This document shows, piece after piece, positions 16,711-26,929 of a stretch of 64,000 nt of DNA. The position numbers were made by a program, and so were the translations under genes. The notes under the pieces are model-generated. The model did no database searches and was not told the origin of the DNA. It saw only the letters and a list, made by a program, of their open reading frames with translations. Origin of the DNA: Clostridiales bacterium (GTDB lineage: Bacteria; Bacillota; Clostridia; Christensenellales; Borkfalkiaceae); the NCBI GenBank assembly GCA_015055655.1, contig SVHW01000002.1:62001-126000 (forward strand), given 5' to 3'. Positions within the stretch are counted from its first letter, which is position 1, and each line of letters starts with the position of its first letter.

Positions 16711-18465
16711 ATGAAAAAGAAATGGATTATCGTCTTAATGGCATTGTGTATGTCGTTTGCAACGGTTGCATTTGTTGGATGTGGGGAAAATCCGCCCAGC
16801 AACGACGACACCAACACCGAACAAAATGGTGATAATGGGGGAAATACCCAAAATGGTGGGAATAACCAAGGTGGCAACCAAAACAACAATCAAGGTGGAA
16901 ACAATGGGGGTAATGTGCATACCCATATTTTTGATAAACAAGTAACGCAAGATACGTATAAAGCCACCAATGCAACGTGTACGACGAAAGCGACGTATTA
17001 CTATTCTTGCGTTTGTGGGGCAAAAGGCACGGCAACGTTTGAATATGGCGATTTTGGTACGCACAATATGGTAAACGGGGAATGTACTGTTTGCTATAAG
17101 AAAGAATCACAAGGATTAAGCTATCGGCTAAGTAACGACAATACGTATTATATCGTAACGGGCATTGGTACGTGTACGGACACCGATTTGATTGTTCCGT
17201 CTATATATAATGGTTTACCCGTTAAAGAGATAGGCAATTCTGCGTTCTTTGGTTGTGACAGCTTAACGAGTGTAGAAATTCCCAACAGTGTAGAAACGAT
17301 AGGCGAAGGTTCGTTCTATGAGTGTACCAGCTTAACGAGTGTAGAAATCGGCGACAATGTAACCTTGATTGGCAAGTATGCGTTCCGTAATTGTACCAGC
17401 TTAACGAGTGTAGAAATTCCCGACAGTGTAACCTCGATTGGTTATGGGGCGTTCTATGAGTGTACCAGCTTAACGAGTGTAGTAATTGGCGACAGTGTAG
17501 AAACGATAGACGAATATGCGTTCTCTCATTGTGACAGCTTAACGAGTGTAGAAATTCCCGACAGTGTAACTTCGATTGGAAATTATGCGTTCTCTCATTG
17601 TGACAGCTTAACGAGTGTAGAAATTCCCGACAGTGTAACTTCGATTGGAAATTATGCGTTCTCTCATTGTGACAGCTTAACGAGTGTAGTAATTGGCGAC
17701 AGTGTAGAAACGATAGACGAATTTGCGTTCTCTCATTGTGACAGCTTAACGAGTGTGGTAATTCCCGACAGTGTAACGTCGATTGGTTATGCTGCGTTCT
17801 ATAATTGTTCCAGCTTAACGAGTGTAGTAATTGGCGACAGTGTAGAAACGATAGGCTCTTTTGCGTTCCACTATTGTTATAAATTGGTAGAAGTGGTAAA
17901 TAAATCGCCGTCAATTACTGTGGAAAAAGGCTCAAGGTCCAACGGATGGGTGGGATATTATGCTTTGGCTGTATATAACAGTGGCGATACGTTTACGACA
18001 AAACTTTCCAATGATAACGGCTATATTATTTATACAAACAGCGAAGAAAAAATATTGGTAAATTATATAGGCGAAGAAACCGATTTGACGTTGCCTACGT
18101 ATATTACGAAAATTAAAGAAAATGCGTTCTATAATTGCTCCAATTTAACCAGCGTAGTAATTGGCGATAGTGTCCAAACGATAGGTGATATGGCGTTCTA
18201 TGATTGCGACAATTTAACCAGTGTAGTGCTTGGCGACAGTGTAGAAACGATAGGCTATGATGCGTTCTATAATTGTTCCAGCTTAACGAGTGTGTATTAT
18301 AAAGGCACGGCAAGCGATTGGAATAGTATCAGTATTCGCGGTTCTATTTATGGTAATTACAATTTCAACGCAACGCGTTATTACTACGTGGAAAACGAGG
18401 CGGATGTGCCGACGGATGGTAGCAATTATTGGCATTACGTTGACGGCGTGCCTACAAAGTGGTAA
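16711..18465 (+). CDS. BspA-type leucine-rich repeat lipoprotein
   Basis: A 584-residue predicted lipoprotein with Cys24 in the lipobox AFVGC, then an Asn/Gly-rich linker of about 50 residues. Next comes one module of the type found in the giant lipoprotein (HIFDKQVTQDTYKATNATC). Thirteen BspA-like 23-residue leucine-rich repeats follow (motif SIGxxAFxxCxSLTSVxIxD): ten in a first block, then a 75-residue spacer, then three. The C-terminal part is YKGTASDWNSI-like, common in such proteins. BspA-type repeats mediate adhesion and protein binding at the surface. GGGGAG lies 7 nt before the chosen ATG; an in-frame ATG at 16696 overlaps that signal. Probably repressed by the divergent XRE protein. 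Confidence 0.92.
   Translation: MKKKWIIVLMALCMSFATVAFVGCGENPPSNDDTNTEQNGDNGGNTQNGGNNQGGNQNNNQGGNNGGNVHTHIFDKQVTQDTYKATNATCTTKATYYYSCVCGAKGTATFEYGDFGTHNMVNGECTVCYKKESQGLSYRLSNDNTYYIVTGIGTCTDTDLIVPSIYNGLPVKEIGNSAFFGCDSLTSVEIPNSVETIGEGSFYECTSLTSVEIGDNVTLIGKYAFRNCTSLTSVEIPDSVTSIGYGAFYECTSLTSVVIGDSVETIDEYAFSHCDSLTSVEIPDSVTSIGNYAFSHCDSLTSVEIPDSVTSIGNYAFSHCDSLTSVVIGDSVETIDEFAFSHCDSLTSVVIPDSVTSIGYAAFYNCSSLTSVVIGDSVETIGSFAFHYCYKLVEVVNKSPSITVEKGSRSNGWVGYYALAVYNSGDTFTTKLSNDNGYIIYTNSEEKILVNYIGEETDLTLPTYITKIKENAFYNCSNLTSVVIGDSVQTIGDMAFYDCDNLTSVVLGDSVETIGYDAFYNCSSLTSVYYKGTASDWNSISIRGSIYGNYNFNATRYYYVENEADVPTDGSNYWHYVDGVPTKW
17215..17880 (+). repeat. Near-identical 69-bp LRR coding repeats
   Basis: Consecutive 23-codon units are almost identical at the nucleotide level (for example GACAGCTTAACGAGTGTAG recurs in most units), including third positions. 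This indicates recent duplication or gene conversion within the gene. Confidence 0.85.
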
Positions 18466-18470
18466 AAGAA

Positions 18471-18502
18471 AAAAGAAGTGGCGGATTTGCCACTTCTTTT
18501 TT
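18471..18502 (+). terminator. Intrinsic terminator of BspA-like gene
   Basis: AAAAGAAGTGGC pairs with GCCACTTCTTTT around a 6-nt loop, followed by a T-run. Confidence 0.9.
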
Positions 18503-18533
18503 GGTGAGGTTTTCACTTGGGCGAAAGTGAAGT

Positions 18534-18584
18534 TTTCTTTTACGAGATATTTTGCCTACGCTCGATATGACGGCGTAAAAGAAA
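18534..18584. repeat. Inverted repeat in the 18503-18774 gap
   Basis: TTTCTTTTACG (18534-18544) and CGTAAAAGAAA (18574-18584) form an 11-bp stem around a 29-nt loop. The rest of this gap holds no convincing gene; only the ddh promoter near its right end is recognisable. Confidence 0.45.
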
Positions 18585-18707
18585 GTGAAATTTCCGTGCG
18601 GTGAAGTTTGCTTGCGATAAGCGAAAAAAGGCGTTCCGTTATAACCTTCGCGTATACCTCGTATAAAAAATTATTAACTTTTTCCAATAATTTTTCTTTT
18701 CCAATGC

Positions 18708-18736
18708 TTGAAAAAGCTATAACTATGTGTTATAAT
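18708..18736 (+). promoter_or_regulatory. SigA-type promoter for ddh
   Basis: TTGAAA, 17 bp, TATAAT, about 38 nt before the start codon. Confidence 0.75.
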
Positions 18737-18774
18737 TAAATACGTGAAACCAAATTGTTGGGAGAATAAACAAA

Positions 18775-19758
18775 ATGCCTATTCGTATCGGTATTTACGG
18801 TTACGGTAACCTTGGTAAAGGCGTAGAACTCGCCATTAAACAAAACGACGATATGCGTTGCGTTGGGGTGTTTACTCGTCGCGCCCCCGAAAGTGTGCAA
18901 ACGCTGACGGGCGTGCCTGTGTATTCAGCAGACGACGTTGCGGATTTTGCCGATAAAATCGACGTTATGATAATTTGTGGCGGCAGTTCCACCGATTTGC
19001 CCAAACAAACGCCTTTCCTTGCGCAATATTTCAACGTGGTTGACAGTTTCGACACCCACGCGAAAATCACTCAGCATTTACAAAACGTACAAGGCGTTGC
19101 GGAAAAATCGCAAAAGACGGCAATGATTTCCGTCGGGTGGGACCCTGGTATGTTCTCGCTTGCCCGTGCGTACTCGGGCGCGATTTTGCCCCAAGGCAAA
19201 GATTATACCTTCTGGGGAAAAGGGGTTAGCCAAGGGCACTCGGACGCGATTCGTCGTATAGAAGGGGTGGCAGACGCGAAACAATACACCATCCCCGTAG
19301 AGGCCGCGTTAAATAGGGTACGAAATGGCGAAACGCCGAATTTTACGGTGCGTGAAAAACATCAAAGAGAGTGCTTCGTCGTATTAAAAGAGGGCGCGGA
19401 CGCTGCGGCGGTGGAAAAAGCTATTAAGACGATGCCTCATTATTTTGACGAATACGATACGACGGTGCATTTCATATCCCAAGAAGAACTCAATGAAAAG
19501 CACGGCGGCTTGCCCCACGGCGGCAGCGTAATAAGAAACGGCGTAACGGGCAAGGACGGTGAAAATAAACACGTTATCGAATACCGTATCCAGTTGGATT
19601 CCAACGCGGAATTCACCTCGTCCGTTTTGGTGGCTTGCGCAAGGGCGACCTATCGTATGAACAACGAAGGCGTGTTCGGTTGCAAAACAATGCTGGACGT
19701 GCCACCCGTGTATTTGATGAAAATAACAAGAGAAGAGGCAATTCAACAATTGCTGTAA
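18775..19758 (+). CDS. ddh: meso-Diaminopimelate dehydrogenase
   Basis: A 327-residue NADPH-dependent enzyme. It converts tetrahydrodipicolinate plus ammonia into meso-diaminopimelate in one step, feeding lysine and peptidoglycan synthesis. The Rossmann motif GIYGYGNLGKGVE, the segment STDLPKQTPFLAQ, the VGWDPGMFSLAR loop and KGVSQGHSDAIRRI are diagnostic. Length matches the Corynebacterium and Clostridium enzymes (~320-330). Its presence indicates meso-DAP cell walls and the dehydrogenase branch. Monocistronic, with its own promoter and terminator. Confidence 0.96.
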   Translation: MPIRIGIYGYGNLGKGVELAIKQNDDMRCVGVFTRRAPESVQTLTGVPVYSADDVADFADKIDVMIICGGSSTDLPKQTPFLAQYFNVVDSFDTHAKITQHLQNVQGVAEKSQKTAMISVGWDPGMFSLARAYSGAILPQGKDYTFWGKGVSQGHSDAIRRIEGVADAKQYTIPVEAALNRVRNGETPNFTVREKHQRECFVVLKEGADAAAVEKAIKTMPHYFDEYDTTVHFISQEELNEKHGGLPHGGSVIRNGVTGKDGENKHVIEYRIQLDSNAEFTSSVLVACARATYRMNNEGVFGCKTMLDVPPVYLMKITREEAIQQLL

Positions 19759-19763
19759 TAACG

Positions 19764-19793
19764 AAAAAGGACTTCGTGAAGAAGTCCTTTTTT
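19764..19793. terminator. Bidirectional terminator ddh / radA
   Basis: AAAAAGGACTTC pairs with GAAGTCCTTTTT around GTGAA; T-tracts are possible in both directions between convergent genes. Confidence 0.9.
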
Positions 19794-19806
19794 AATATAC
19801 TTTTGA

Positions 19807-21204
19807 TTAAGTGTTGATAGGCGCGGGGCGTAAGCCAAGCGCTTTTATCATTTGCCCGACGTATTGTACGGGGATAAGTTCGATTTTGTTGGCGTATTTT
19901 TGGCAGGTTTTCATATTTTTTGCGGGTAAAATTATCCGTTGAAACCCTGTTTTAATGCACTCGTTCACCCGTTTATCCGCTTGCGAGACGGGACGAATTT
20001 CGCCCGTTAAACCCACTTCGCCAAACAGCGCCGTGTATTTATCGATAGGGTTATCGCTTGCCGCGCTGGCAAGCGCGGCGCAGATGGCTAAATCCACCGA
20101 CGGCTCGTTTAATTTGATGCCGCCCATCGCGTTGATATATACGTCCGAAGCGAAAAAGGGTATGCCGCAACGCTTTTCTAACACCGCAATTAGCACGACG
20201 AGTTTGTTATAATCTACGCCCAAACTCATACGTCTTGGCGCGCCGAAGGGCGTTTTGGAAATCAGCGTTTGAATTTCTACGTTCATACACCGATTGCCGC
20301 TTTCCGAGGGGGTAACGGCAGAACCCGCCGCCACGCCGCGCGTATCCGATAAAAACAGGTTGGCGTAATCGCTGACGCTTTTGACGCCTTCGTCCGTCAT
20401 TTCGAAAACGCCCACCTCTTGCGCCGAACCAAAACGGTTTTTCACGGCGCGCAGCAGCCGATAATTATCCTCTTGCTGCCCCTCGAAATAGAGCACGGTG
20501 TCCATAATATGTTCCAACACCTTCGGGCCTGCAAGCGCACCTTCTTTGGTGACGTGCCCGATGATAAAGAAGGTGATATTGTTCGATTTTGCAATTCGCA
20601 TCAGTTTTGCGGCGCACTCGCGCACCTGTCCTACGCTGCCTGCGGCGGAAGAGAGTGTTTCCGTATACACCGCTTGGATAGAGTCGATAACGACGACGGT
20701 GTGCCCGTCAATCGACGTTTCGATATCTTCCAAACACGTTTCGTTCAACAGGAATAAATTGTCCGAGTTCAAACCCAGCCTTTCGCAACGCATTTTCACC
20801 TGCGAACAGCTTTCTTCTGCGGAAACGTACAACACCTTTTCCGTATTTGCAAGATTTGCCGATACTTGGGTGAGCAGGGTGGATTTCCCGATGCCGGGGT
20901 CGCCGCCGAGAAGCACCAGCGAGCCGCGTACCATGCCGCCGCCGAGCACCGTATCAAATTCCGTAACGCCGCATTTTACACGGTGGAATTTTTCATAATC
21001 GACTTGCGATAAGGGGATAGCGCGCGCTTGGCGCGTGGGCGCGGTAGCGTTAGTGCGAGATGAGGGTTCGCTGACACGCACAATTTCCTCTTGCATCGTA
21101 TTAAATTCTCCGCAATCGGGGCATTTCCCCAGCCATTTCGGGGTGGTGTAGCCGCATTGACTACACACGAATTGACTGATAGGGGCTTTGGTTTTGGTTG
21201 CCAT
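19807..21204 (-). CDS. radA: DNA repair protein RadA (Sms)
   Basis: A 465-residue RecA-like ATPase that aids branch migration and processing of recombination intermediates. It has a zinc finger (CSQCGY with CPDCGEF, residues ~14-31), Walker A GGDPGIGKST, the RadA-specific KNRFGS motif and a Lon-like C-terminal domain (NAMGGIKLNEPSVDLAI). Full length. It is the last gene of a minus-strand unit rqcP-ispDF-radA and follows ispDF by 10 bp. The radA-ispD-ispF linkage is common in Firmicutes. Confidence 0.96.
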   Translation of the reverse strand: MATKTKAPISQFVCSQCGYTTPKWLGKCPDCGEFNTMQEEIVRVSEPSSRTNATAPTRQARAIPLSQVDYEKFHRVKCGVTEFDTVLGGGMVRGSLVLLGGDPGIGKSTLLTQVSANLANTEKVLYVSAEESCSQVKMRCERLGLNSDNLFLLNETCLEDIETSIDGHTVVVIDSIQAVYTETLSSAAGSVGQVRECAAKLMRIAKSNNITFFIIGHVTKEGALAGPKVLEHIMDTVLYFEGQQEDNYRLLRAVKNRFGSAQEVGVFEMTDEGVKSVSDYANLFLSDTRGVAAGSAVTPSESGNRCMNVEIQTLISKTPFGAPRRMSLGVDYNKLVVLIAVLEKRCGIPFFASDVYINAMGGIKLNEPSVDLAICAALASAASDNPIDKYTALFGEVGLTGEIRPVSQADKRVNECIKTGFQRIILPAKNMKTCQKYANKIELIPVQYVGQMIKALGLRPAPINT

Positions 21205-21214
21205 GGAAAACTCC

Positions 21215-22339
21215 TTACTTCTTTAATAACGCGTACGCGTGTACGGTGATGCCTTTGCCTTCGCCGACGTAACCCAGCCCTTCGTTCGTGCCAGCCGTAA
21301 TCCCTACGGCGGTAGGGTCGATTTTCAGCGTGGAGGAAAGGCGGTTTTTCATTTCGTCAATATATTTGGCAAGGCGGGGTTTTTCCGCTTGAACGGCAAT
21401 AGATACGTTGTTTATGCCGTAACCTTCTTGCGCGAGCATAGAAACCACCCTTTCCAACATTTTCATCGAATCGGCGTTTTTCCACTTCTCGTCCGTGTCG
21501 GGGAAATAATACCCGATATCTTTCAATCCAGCCGCTGAAAGCAACGCGTCCATCAACGCGTGGACGAGTACGTCCCCGTCGCTGTGGGCAATTAAACCGC
21601 TTTCCGCAGGGATTTTTACACCGCCGAGCGTGATATACGTTTGTTCTTTTCCAAAGGCGTGCGTATCCACGCCGAAACCGCAACGGGAGTGATTGTCCGT
21701 AAAATCGCTTGCGTGCGTCAATTTAATATTTTCCTTTGCGCCTTCGCAAAGGGTAGGCTTTCCGCAAAACGCCGCAAACACCGAGGAATCGTCCGTGTAA
21801 GTCGTTTCCGCGTTTTCAAAGGCTTGCGTATAGGCGGAGAGTAAATTTTCTTTGAAAAAGCCCTGCGGCGTTTGGATTTGCCAAAGGGTATTTCTATCGG
21901 GCACGTTGGCGATTTTTCCCTTTTCAGCAACGGCAATCGTGTCCGTGCAAGGGAGGGCGCAAACGCCGCTGCCAAACGATTTTACGCTGTGGATACACCG
22001 TTCGATAATTTCGCGCGTAACGAACGGGCGCGCGCCGTCGTGGATAAGCACGATATCGCTGGATACCGTTTGTAAGGCGTTATACACCGACGCAAAACGC
22101 GTATCGCCGCCAACGACCACGCGTGTACGGGAAAACGGTTGACAAAGGGCGGAGATTTCCGCAAAGTCAGTTTGTGAGGCGGTGATAACGATTTCGTCTA
22201 TGGTAGGGAAATCGAACGCGGAGAGCGTTTTTTCCAGCGCCGTGCTGCCTTGAAAGGGGACGAGCAACTTATTTTTGTCAAAACCTGCGCGCGCGCCTTT
22301 GCCGGCTGCGCAAACGATAACGCCTATCGAATATTTCAT
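21215..22339 (-). CDS. ispDF: Bifunctional IspD/IspF (MEP pathway)
   Basis: A 374-residue fusion. Residues 1-215 are a CTP:MEP cytidylyltransferase (VCAAGKGARAGFDKNKLLVPF; HDGARPFVT). Residues ~217-374 are MECDP synthase (GFGVDTHAFG; SGLIAHSDGDVLVHALMDALL; the FPDTDEKW metal and substrate region). The two catalyse non-consecutive steps of non-mevalonate isoprenoid synthesis. The start overlaps the rqcP stop by 4 bp (ATGA), indicating coupled translation. No intervening IspE is encoded. Isoprenoids are therefore made by the MEP route. Confidence 0.95.
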   Translation of the reverse strand: MKYSIGVIVCAAGKGARAGFDKNKLLVPFQGSTALEKTLSAFDFPTIDEIVITASQTDFAEISALCQPFSRTRVVVGGDTRFASVYNALQTVSSDIVLIHDGARPFVTREIIERCIHSVKSFGSGVCALPCTDTIAVAEKGKIANVPDRNTLWQIQTPQGFFKENLLSAYTQAFENAETTYTDDSSVFAAFCGKPTLCEGAKENIKLTHASDFTDNHSRCGFGVDTHAFGKEQTYITLGGVKIPAESGLIAHSDGDVLVHALMDALLSAAGLKDIGYYFPDTDEKWKNADSMKMLERVVSMLAQEGYGINNVSIAVQAEKPRLAKYIDEMKNRLSSTLKIDPTAVGITAGTNEGLGYVGEGKGITVHAYALLKK

Positions 22340-22578
22340 ACAATCACCTCGTAAAGGGAAGCTGCCTCTTCCTTTTTCACCGTTTCTTTTATATTGAGTA
22401 CGCGGAACTTTAAGCTGCCTGCAGCGTATAACACTTCTACCACGTCGCCTATCTTAATTTTTGTGGAAGGTTTTGCCGTTTTGCCGTTGATAAGCACTTT
22501 GTCTTCGCCGCACGCCTCTTGGGCGACGGTGCGCCGTTTTAAAATGCGCGATACTTTTAAAAATTTGTCGATTCTCAT
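22336..22578 (-). CDS. rqcP: S4-domain RNA-binding protein RqcP
   Basis: An 80-residue protein: MRIDKFLKVSRILKRRTVAQEAC is the S4 RNA-binding fold, and the KKEEAASLYEVI C terminus is characteristic of RqcP (formerly YabO). RqcP assists RqcH in adding alanine tails on stalled 50S subunits in ribosome quality control. It is close to the Hsp15 family, the main alternative. It leads the operon with ispDF and radA; a promoter on the minus strand could not be identified with confidence. Confidence 0.85.
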   Translation of the reverse strand: MRIDKFLKVSRILKRRTVAQEACGEDKVLINGKTAKPSTKIKIGDVVEVLYAAGSLKFRVLNIKETVKKEEAASLYEVIV

Positions 22579-22618
22579 AAAAAAATTCCAAAAAAATTAA
22601 AAATAATTTCAAAAACGC

Positions 22619-22647
22619 TTGACATCTTTTTTTTGGTGTCTTATAAT
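22619..22647 (+). promoter_or_regulatory. SigA-type promoter for rpoBC
   Basis: Consensus TTGACA, 17-bp T-rich spacer, TATAAT. It lies about 257 nt before the rpoB start, leaving a long leader. Confidence 0.88.
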
Positions 22648-22653
22648 TAGATA

Positions 22654-22903
22654 ATGTATCATTATGCTTAATATGGCGTATTGCCGCGTTCAGGCGATTT
22701 TCCAAAAAACGGAAAACCCTGAAAATCCCAGGAAAATAAAGGGATTGCGGGCTTTTTTGCCCAAGCGTTTGTATAGATATTATACCGCAAAAAAACGCAA
22801 AAGTAAAGCAATATGAGAAAAAAAACGAAAAATTCGATTTTTATCGATGAAAAGATATACTCGGTAAATCGCTAAAAAAAATAGTAAGGAGCTTTTTGAA
22901 CCG
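22654..22903 (+). other. Long untranslated leader of rpoB
   Basis: About 250 nt without a convincing gene. It contains GGGCTTTTTTGCCC (a 4-bp stem with T-rich loop) near 22748, then A-rich sequence to the AAGGAGC ribosome site. No ribosomal protein L10 or L12 gene and no recognised leader family precede rpoB here. Confidence 0.55.
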
Positions 22904-25900
22904 ATGGATTTACCTATCTCAAAGTATGGAAAAACCGAACGTAAAAAATTCGGCAAAATCGACGACGTACTCGATATTCCCGACCTCGTCGAAATCCAGA
23001 AAGACAGCTACAAGACCTTCATCGAAGAAGGGATTGCAGAGGTATTCGAGGATTTCTCCCCGATTACCGACTACTCCGACCATTTTGAACTCTACTTTTT
23101 AGAGCACAGATTTGGCGACAAACCTAAGTATGACGAAAAAGAGTGCCGTATGCGCGACGCAACGTACGCGTTGCCTTTGCGTGTAAAAGTACGTCTCGTC
23201 AATAAGGTGAAAAACGAAGTTCTCGACCAAGAAGTATTCATGGGCGACCTTCCCCTTATGACGGAAAACGGCGCGTTCATCATCAACGGTGCGGAACGTG
23301 TTATCGTTTCCCAGCTCGTTCGTTCGCCCGGCGTTTACAATTCGTCGAGCAAGGATAAGACGGGCAAGGAAATGTTCGCCACCACCGTTATGCCCAACCG
23401 TGGCGCATGGCTTGAATTGGAACAAGACGCGCAAGACGCTTTGTACGTACGCGTTGATAGAAAGAAAAAGCTGTGTATCACGGTGCTTTTGCGCGCCCTT
23501 GGCTTTGGTTCTAACCGCGCCATTGAGGATTTGTTCCCCGGCAATAAGATTATTGCGGCGACGCTTGCAAAAGACACGGCAAAGAGCGAATCGGACGGCT
23601 TGTATGAATTGTACCGCCGCCTTCGTCCCGGCGAAGCGCCTACGGAAGATTCCGTAAGGGCGCACCTTTTCAACTTGTTCTTCGACCCTCGTCGTTACGA
23701 TATTGCGAAAGTGGGCAGATACAAGTACAATAAAAAATTGAACTTGGCGTTCCGTTTGGAAGGTTGCCGTATCGGCGAAACGGTCGTTAACCCTGAAACG
23801 GGCGAAGTGCTTGCTACCGAAGGGGAAGTGATTTCCGAAAAACAAGCGAAAGATATCCAAAACTGCGGTATCAACGAAGTATTCGTGCTTGTAGACGACC
23901 CTGAAGACGGGGAAATCAAACACAAAATGATTGCCAACGGCACGGTAGATTTCGCGGCGATTTCCGATATCCCCGTACAAGTACGCGCAAAAGATTTCGG
24001 TTTGCTTCCCACCGTTTACTACCCCAACTATAAATTCTCTAAGCTTATCGCAGAAGAATGCGCTTCGCTTAGCGTAGAAGAAGTTGCGGACAAGTATATG
24101 GACGCGATTAACGAACTTTATAAGACGATTGAAAAAGCGGAAGAACCGGACGAAAAGCCCGAAGAAAAGAAAAACAGAGAGAAGAGAAGGGACAACCGTT
24201 GCAAATTCGTTGCGGCTTGTAAACTCTTCCACGAAGTATTGCGTAGCGAACACCCCGTTCCTACGAAAGAACAAAAGAAGGAAATGCGTCCGCTTATCGA
24301 CAAACTTTGCCATAAGCATATTACGGTAGACGATATCGTGGCGTCCATTTCTTCCAACCTCGATTTGCGTTACGGCATCGGCACGACGGACAATATCGAC
24401 CACCTTGGCAACCGTCGCGTTCGTTCCGTGGGCGAATTGTTGCAAAACCAACTCCGCGTAGGTATTGCGCGTTTGGAAAGACTTATCAAAGAGCGTATGG
24501 CAACGCAAGACCCTATGGAAATTACGGCTACCGCGCTCATCAATATTCGTCCCGTATCGGCGGTAATTCGTGAGTTCTTCGGTTCTTCGCAGTTGTCGCA
24601 ATTTATGGACCAAACGAACCCGATTGCCGAACTTACGCATAAGCGTAAGCTTTCCGCGCTCGGCCCTGGCGGTTTGAATCGCGACCGCGCAACTTTCGAA
24701 GTGCGTGACATCCACCATACGCATTATGGGCGTATGTGTCCTATCGAAACGCCGGAAGGTCAAAACATCGGTCTTATTACGTCGCTTGCTACCTATGCAA
24801 AGGTAAACGAATACGGCTTTATTATGAGCCCGTATAGAAGAGTGGATAAAGAAACGGGTGTCGTTACGAAACACGTGGATTATCTTACGGCAGACGAAGA
24901 AGATAAATATATCGTGGCGCAAGCCAACGAACCTTTGGATGAAGAGGGCAGATTTATCAACGAACGCGTAGGCTGCCGTCATCAAAACGATATTACGGAA
25001 ATGCCTCGCGAAAAAATGGACTATATGGACGTTTCGCCCAAACAGCTCGTTTCCGTGGCTACCGCGCTGATTCCTTTCTTGGAAAACGACGATACCAACC
25101 GTGCCCTCATGGGCTCGAACATGCAACGTCAAGCCGTTCCTCTTTTGAAAACGGAATCCGCTATCGTTGCGACGGGTATTGAAGCGGACATCGCAAAATA
25201 TTCCGGCGTTATCGTTACGGCAAAAGAAGCAGGCGTTGTCGTTTCTTGTTCGTCCAATTTGATTAAGATTAAAGAAGACGACGGCACGATTACCGAATAT
25301 CCTTTGAAGAAATTCGAACGTTCCAACGCAGGTACGTGTTTGAACCAACGTCCTATCGTTGCGACGGGGGATAGAGTATATAAAGGCGAAATTATCGCTG
25401 ACGGTCCTTCCACCAATAACGGTGAACTTGCCCTTGGTAAGAACATCCTTATCGGGTATATGGAATGGGAAGGTTATAACTACGAAGACGCTATCTTGCT
25501 TTCGGAAAAACTCGTGCAAGACGACGTGTTCACCTCTATTCATATTGAAGAATACGAAACGGAAGCGAGAGATACCAAACTCGGCCCTGAAGAAATCACG
25601 CGTGATATCCCCAACGTGGGCGACGACGCGCTGAAAGATTTGGACGAAGACGGTATTATCCGTATCGGTGCGGAAATCCAAAGCGGCGATATCCTCGTCG
25701 GTAAAGTTTCTCCTAAGGGCGAAGCGGAACTCACGCCCGAAGAAAGATTGCTTCGCGCTATCTTTGGTGAAAAATCGAGAGAAGTACGCGATACGTCTTT
25801 GAAAGTGCCTCACGGTGAAGGCGGCGTCGTCGTAGACGTTAAAGTGTTCACGAGAGAAAACAAAGACGAACTCGAACCTGGCGTTAATAAGCTCGTTCGC

Positions 25901-26914
25901 GTATATATCGCGCAAAAACGTAAAATCCAAGTCGGCGACAAGATGGCAGGTCGTCACGGTAACAAGGGCGTTATCTCCCGCGTGCTTTCGCAGGCGGATA
26001 TGCCTTTCCTTGCCGACGGTACGCCTCTTCAAATTTTGCTTAACCCCCTCGGCGTTCCTTCGCGTATGAACATTGGTCAGGTACTCGAAGTGCACCTTGG
26101 TTACGTTTGCAAACAGCTCGGCTGGAAGATTGCTACGCCCGTATTCGACGGCGCAACGGAAAAAGATTTGGAAACGCTCTTCCGTGAGAACAACTTGTTG
26201 AACCCTGACGGCAACGTTGACGGTAAGTTCCAAGTATTCGACGGTAGAACGGGTGAACCTTTTGAAAACCGCGTTACCATCGGCGTACAATATATGATTA
26301 AACTTATCCACCTTGTAGACGATAAGATTCACGCGCGTGCAATCGGTCCTTACAGCTTGGTTACGCAACAGCCCCTTGGTGGTAAAGCGCAATTCGGCGG
26401 ACAAAGATTTGGTGAAATGGAAGTGTGGGCGCTCGAAGCATACGGCGCGGCGCACATCTTGCAAGAAATCTTGACGGTGAAATCGGACGACGTCGTCGGC
26501 CGTGTCAAGACGTACGAATCTATCGTGCGCGGTGAAAATATTTCCGAACCCGGTATCCCCGAAGCGTTCAAAGTATTGCTTAAAGAATTGCAATCGCTTG
26601 CGCTCGACGTCAAAGTGCTTACCGAATCGGGTGACGAACTCGTTATTCGTGAATTCGAGGACGAAGACGACGCTATGGACAATGCGGCGAAGGAAAAGGA
26701 AATTGCCAAAGCGGAAGAATTGGAAGAAATCGATTTCAGCGTAGACGGCGACGAGGACGAAGACGACGAATTCGACGTCAATATCTTCGAAGAAGAAGGC
26801 GACGATGAAGACGGCTTTGAAGGCGATGACGACGAGGCGTTTGAAGACGATTTGGACGATGACGATTTTGGATTTGACAAACTGTTTGACGACGGTTTTG
26901 AGGATGAAGAGTAA
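22904..26914 (+). CDS. rpoB: RNA polymerase beta subunit
   Basis: A 1336-residue catalytic subunit. The rifampicin region (about residues 557-590: [29 protein letters not shown]) has wild-type residues at the classical resistance sites. [30 protein letters not shown] and the C-terminal [19 protein letters not shown] are all present. An acidic tail of about 87 residues (from ~1250) consists largely of Asp and Glu; it is longer than in most homologues. AAGGAGC precedes the ATG. rpoC follows by 15 bp. The usual upstream rplKAJL cluster is absent. Confidence 0.98.
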   Translation: MDLPISKYGKTERKKFGKIDDVLDIPDLVEIQKDSYKTFIEEGIAEVFEDFSPITDYSDHFELYFLEHRFGDKPKYDEKECRMRDATYALPLRVKVRLVNKVKNEVLDQEVFMGDLPLMTENGAFIINGAERVIVSQLVRSPGVYNSSSKDKTGKEMFATTVMPNRGAWLELEQDAQDALYVRVDRKKKLCITVLLRALGFGSNRAIEDLFPGNKIIAATLAKDTAKSESDGLYELYRRLRPGEAPTEDSVRAHLFNLFFDPRRYDIAKVGRYKYNKKLNLAFRLEGCRIGETVVNPETGEVLATEGEVISEKQAKDIQNCGINEVFVLVDDPEDGEIKHKMIANGTVDFAAISDIPVQVRAKDFGLLPTVYYPNYKFSKLIAEECASLSVEEVADKYMDAINELYKTIEKAEEPDEKPEEKKNREKRRDNRCKFVAACKLFHEVLRSEHPVPTKEQKKEMRPLIDKLCHKHITVDDIVASISSNLDLRYGIGTTDNIDHLGNRRVRSVGELLQNQLRVGIARLERLIKERMATQDPMEITATALINIRPVSAVIREFFGSSQLSQFMDQTNPIAELTHKRKLSALGPGGLNRDRATFEVRDIHHTHYGRMCPIETPEGQNIGLITSLATYAKVNEYGFIMSPYRRVDKETGVVTKHVDYLTADEEDKYIVAQANEPLDEEGRFINERVGCRHQNDITEMPREKMDYMDVSPKQLVSVATALIPFLENDDTNRALMGSNMQRQAVPLLKTESAIVATGIEADIAKYSGVIVTAKEAGVVVSCSSNLIKIKEDDGTITEYPLKKFERSNAGTCLNQRPIVATGDRVYKGEIIADGPSTNNGELALGKNILIGYMEWEGYNYEDAILLSEKLVQDDVFTSIHIEEYETEARDTKLGPEEITRDIPNVGDDALKDLDEDGIIRIGAEIQSGDILVGKVSPKGEAELTPEERLLRAIFGEKSREVRDTSLKVPHGEGGVVVDVKVFTRENKDELEPGVNKLVRVYIAQKRKIQVGDKMAGRHGNKGVISRVLSQADMPFLADGTPLQILLNPLGVPSRMNIGQVLEVHLGYVCKQLGWKIATPVFDGATEKDLETLFRENNLLNPDGNVDGKFQVFDGRTGEPFENRVTIGVQYMIKLIHLVDDKIHARAIGPYSLVTQQPLGGKAQFGGQRFGEMEVWALEAYGAAHILQEILTVKSDDVVGRVKTYESIVRGENISEPGIPEAFKVLLKELQSLALDVKVLTESGDELVIREFEDEDDAMDNAAKEKEIAKAEELEEIDFSVDGDEDEDDEFDVNIFEEEGDDEDGFEGDDDEAFEDDLDDDDFGFDKLFDDGFEDEE

Positions 26915-26929
26915 GGAGGAGAAAAGAGT

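Noticed and set aside
24560..24680. Rifampicin-resistance substitutions in RpoB
   Set aside because: Residues of the resistance-determining region match the wild-type pattern.
23099..26593. Minus-strand reading frame of 1164 codons opposite rpoB
   Set aside because: It arises from codon bias in rpoB. The translation resembles no family and rpoB is certain on the plus strand.
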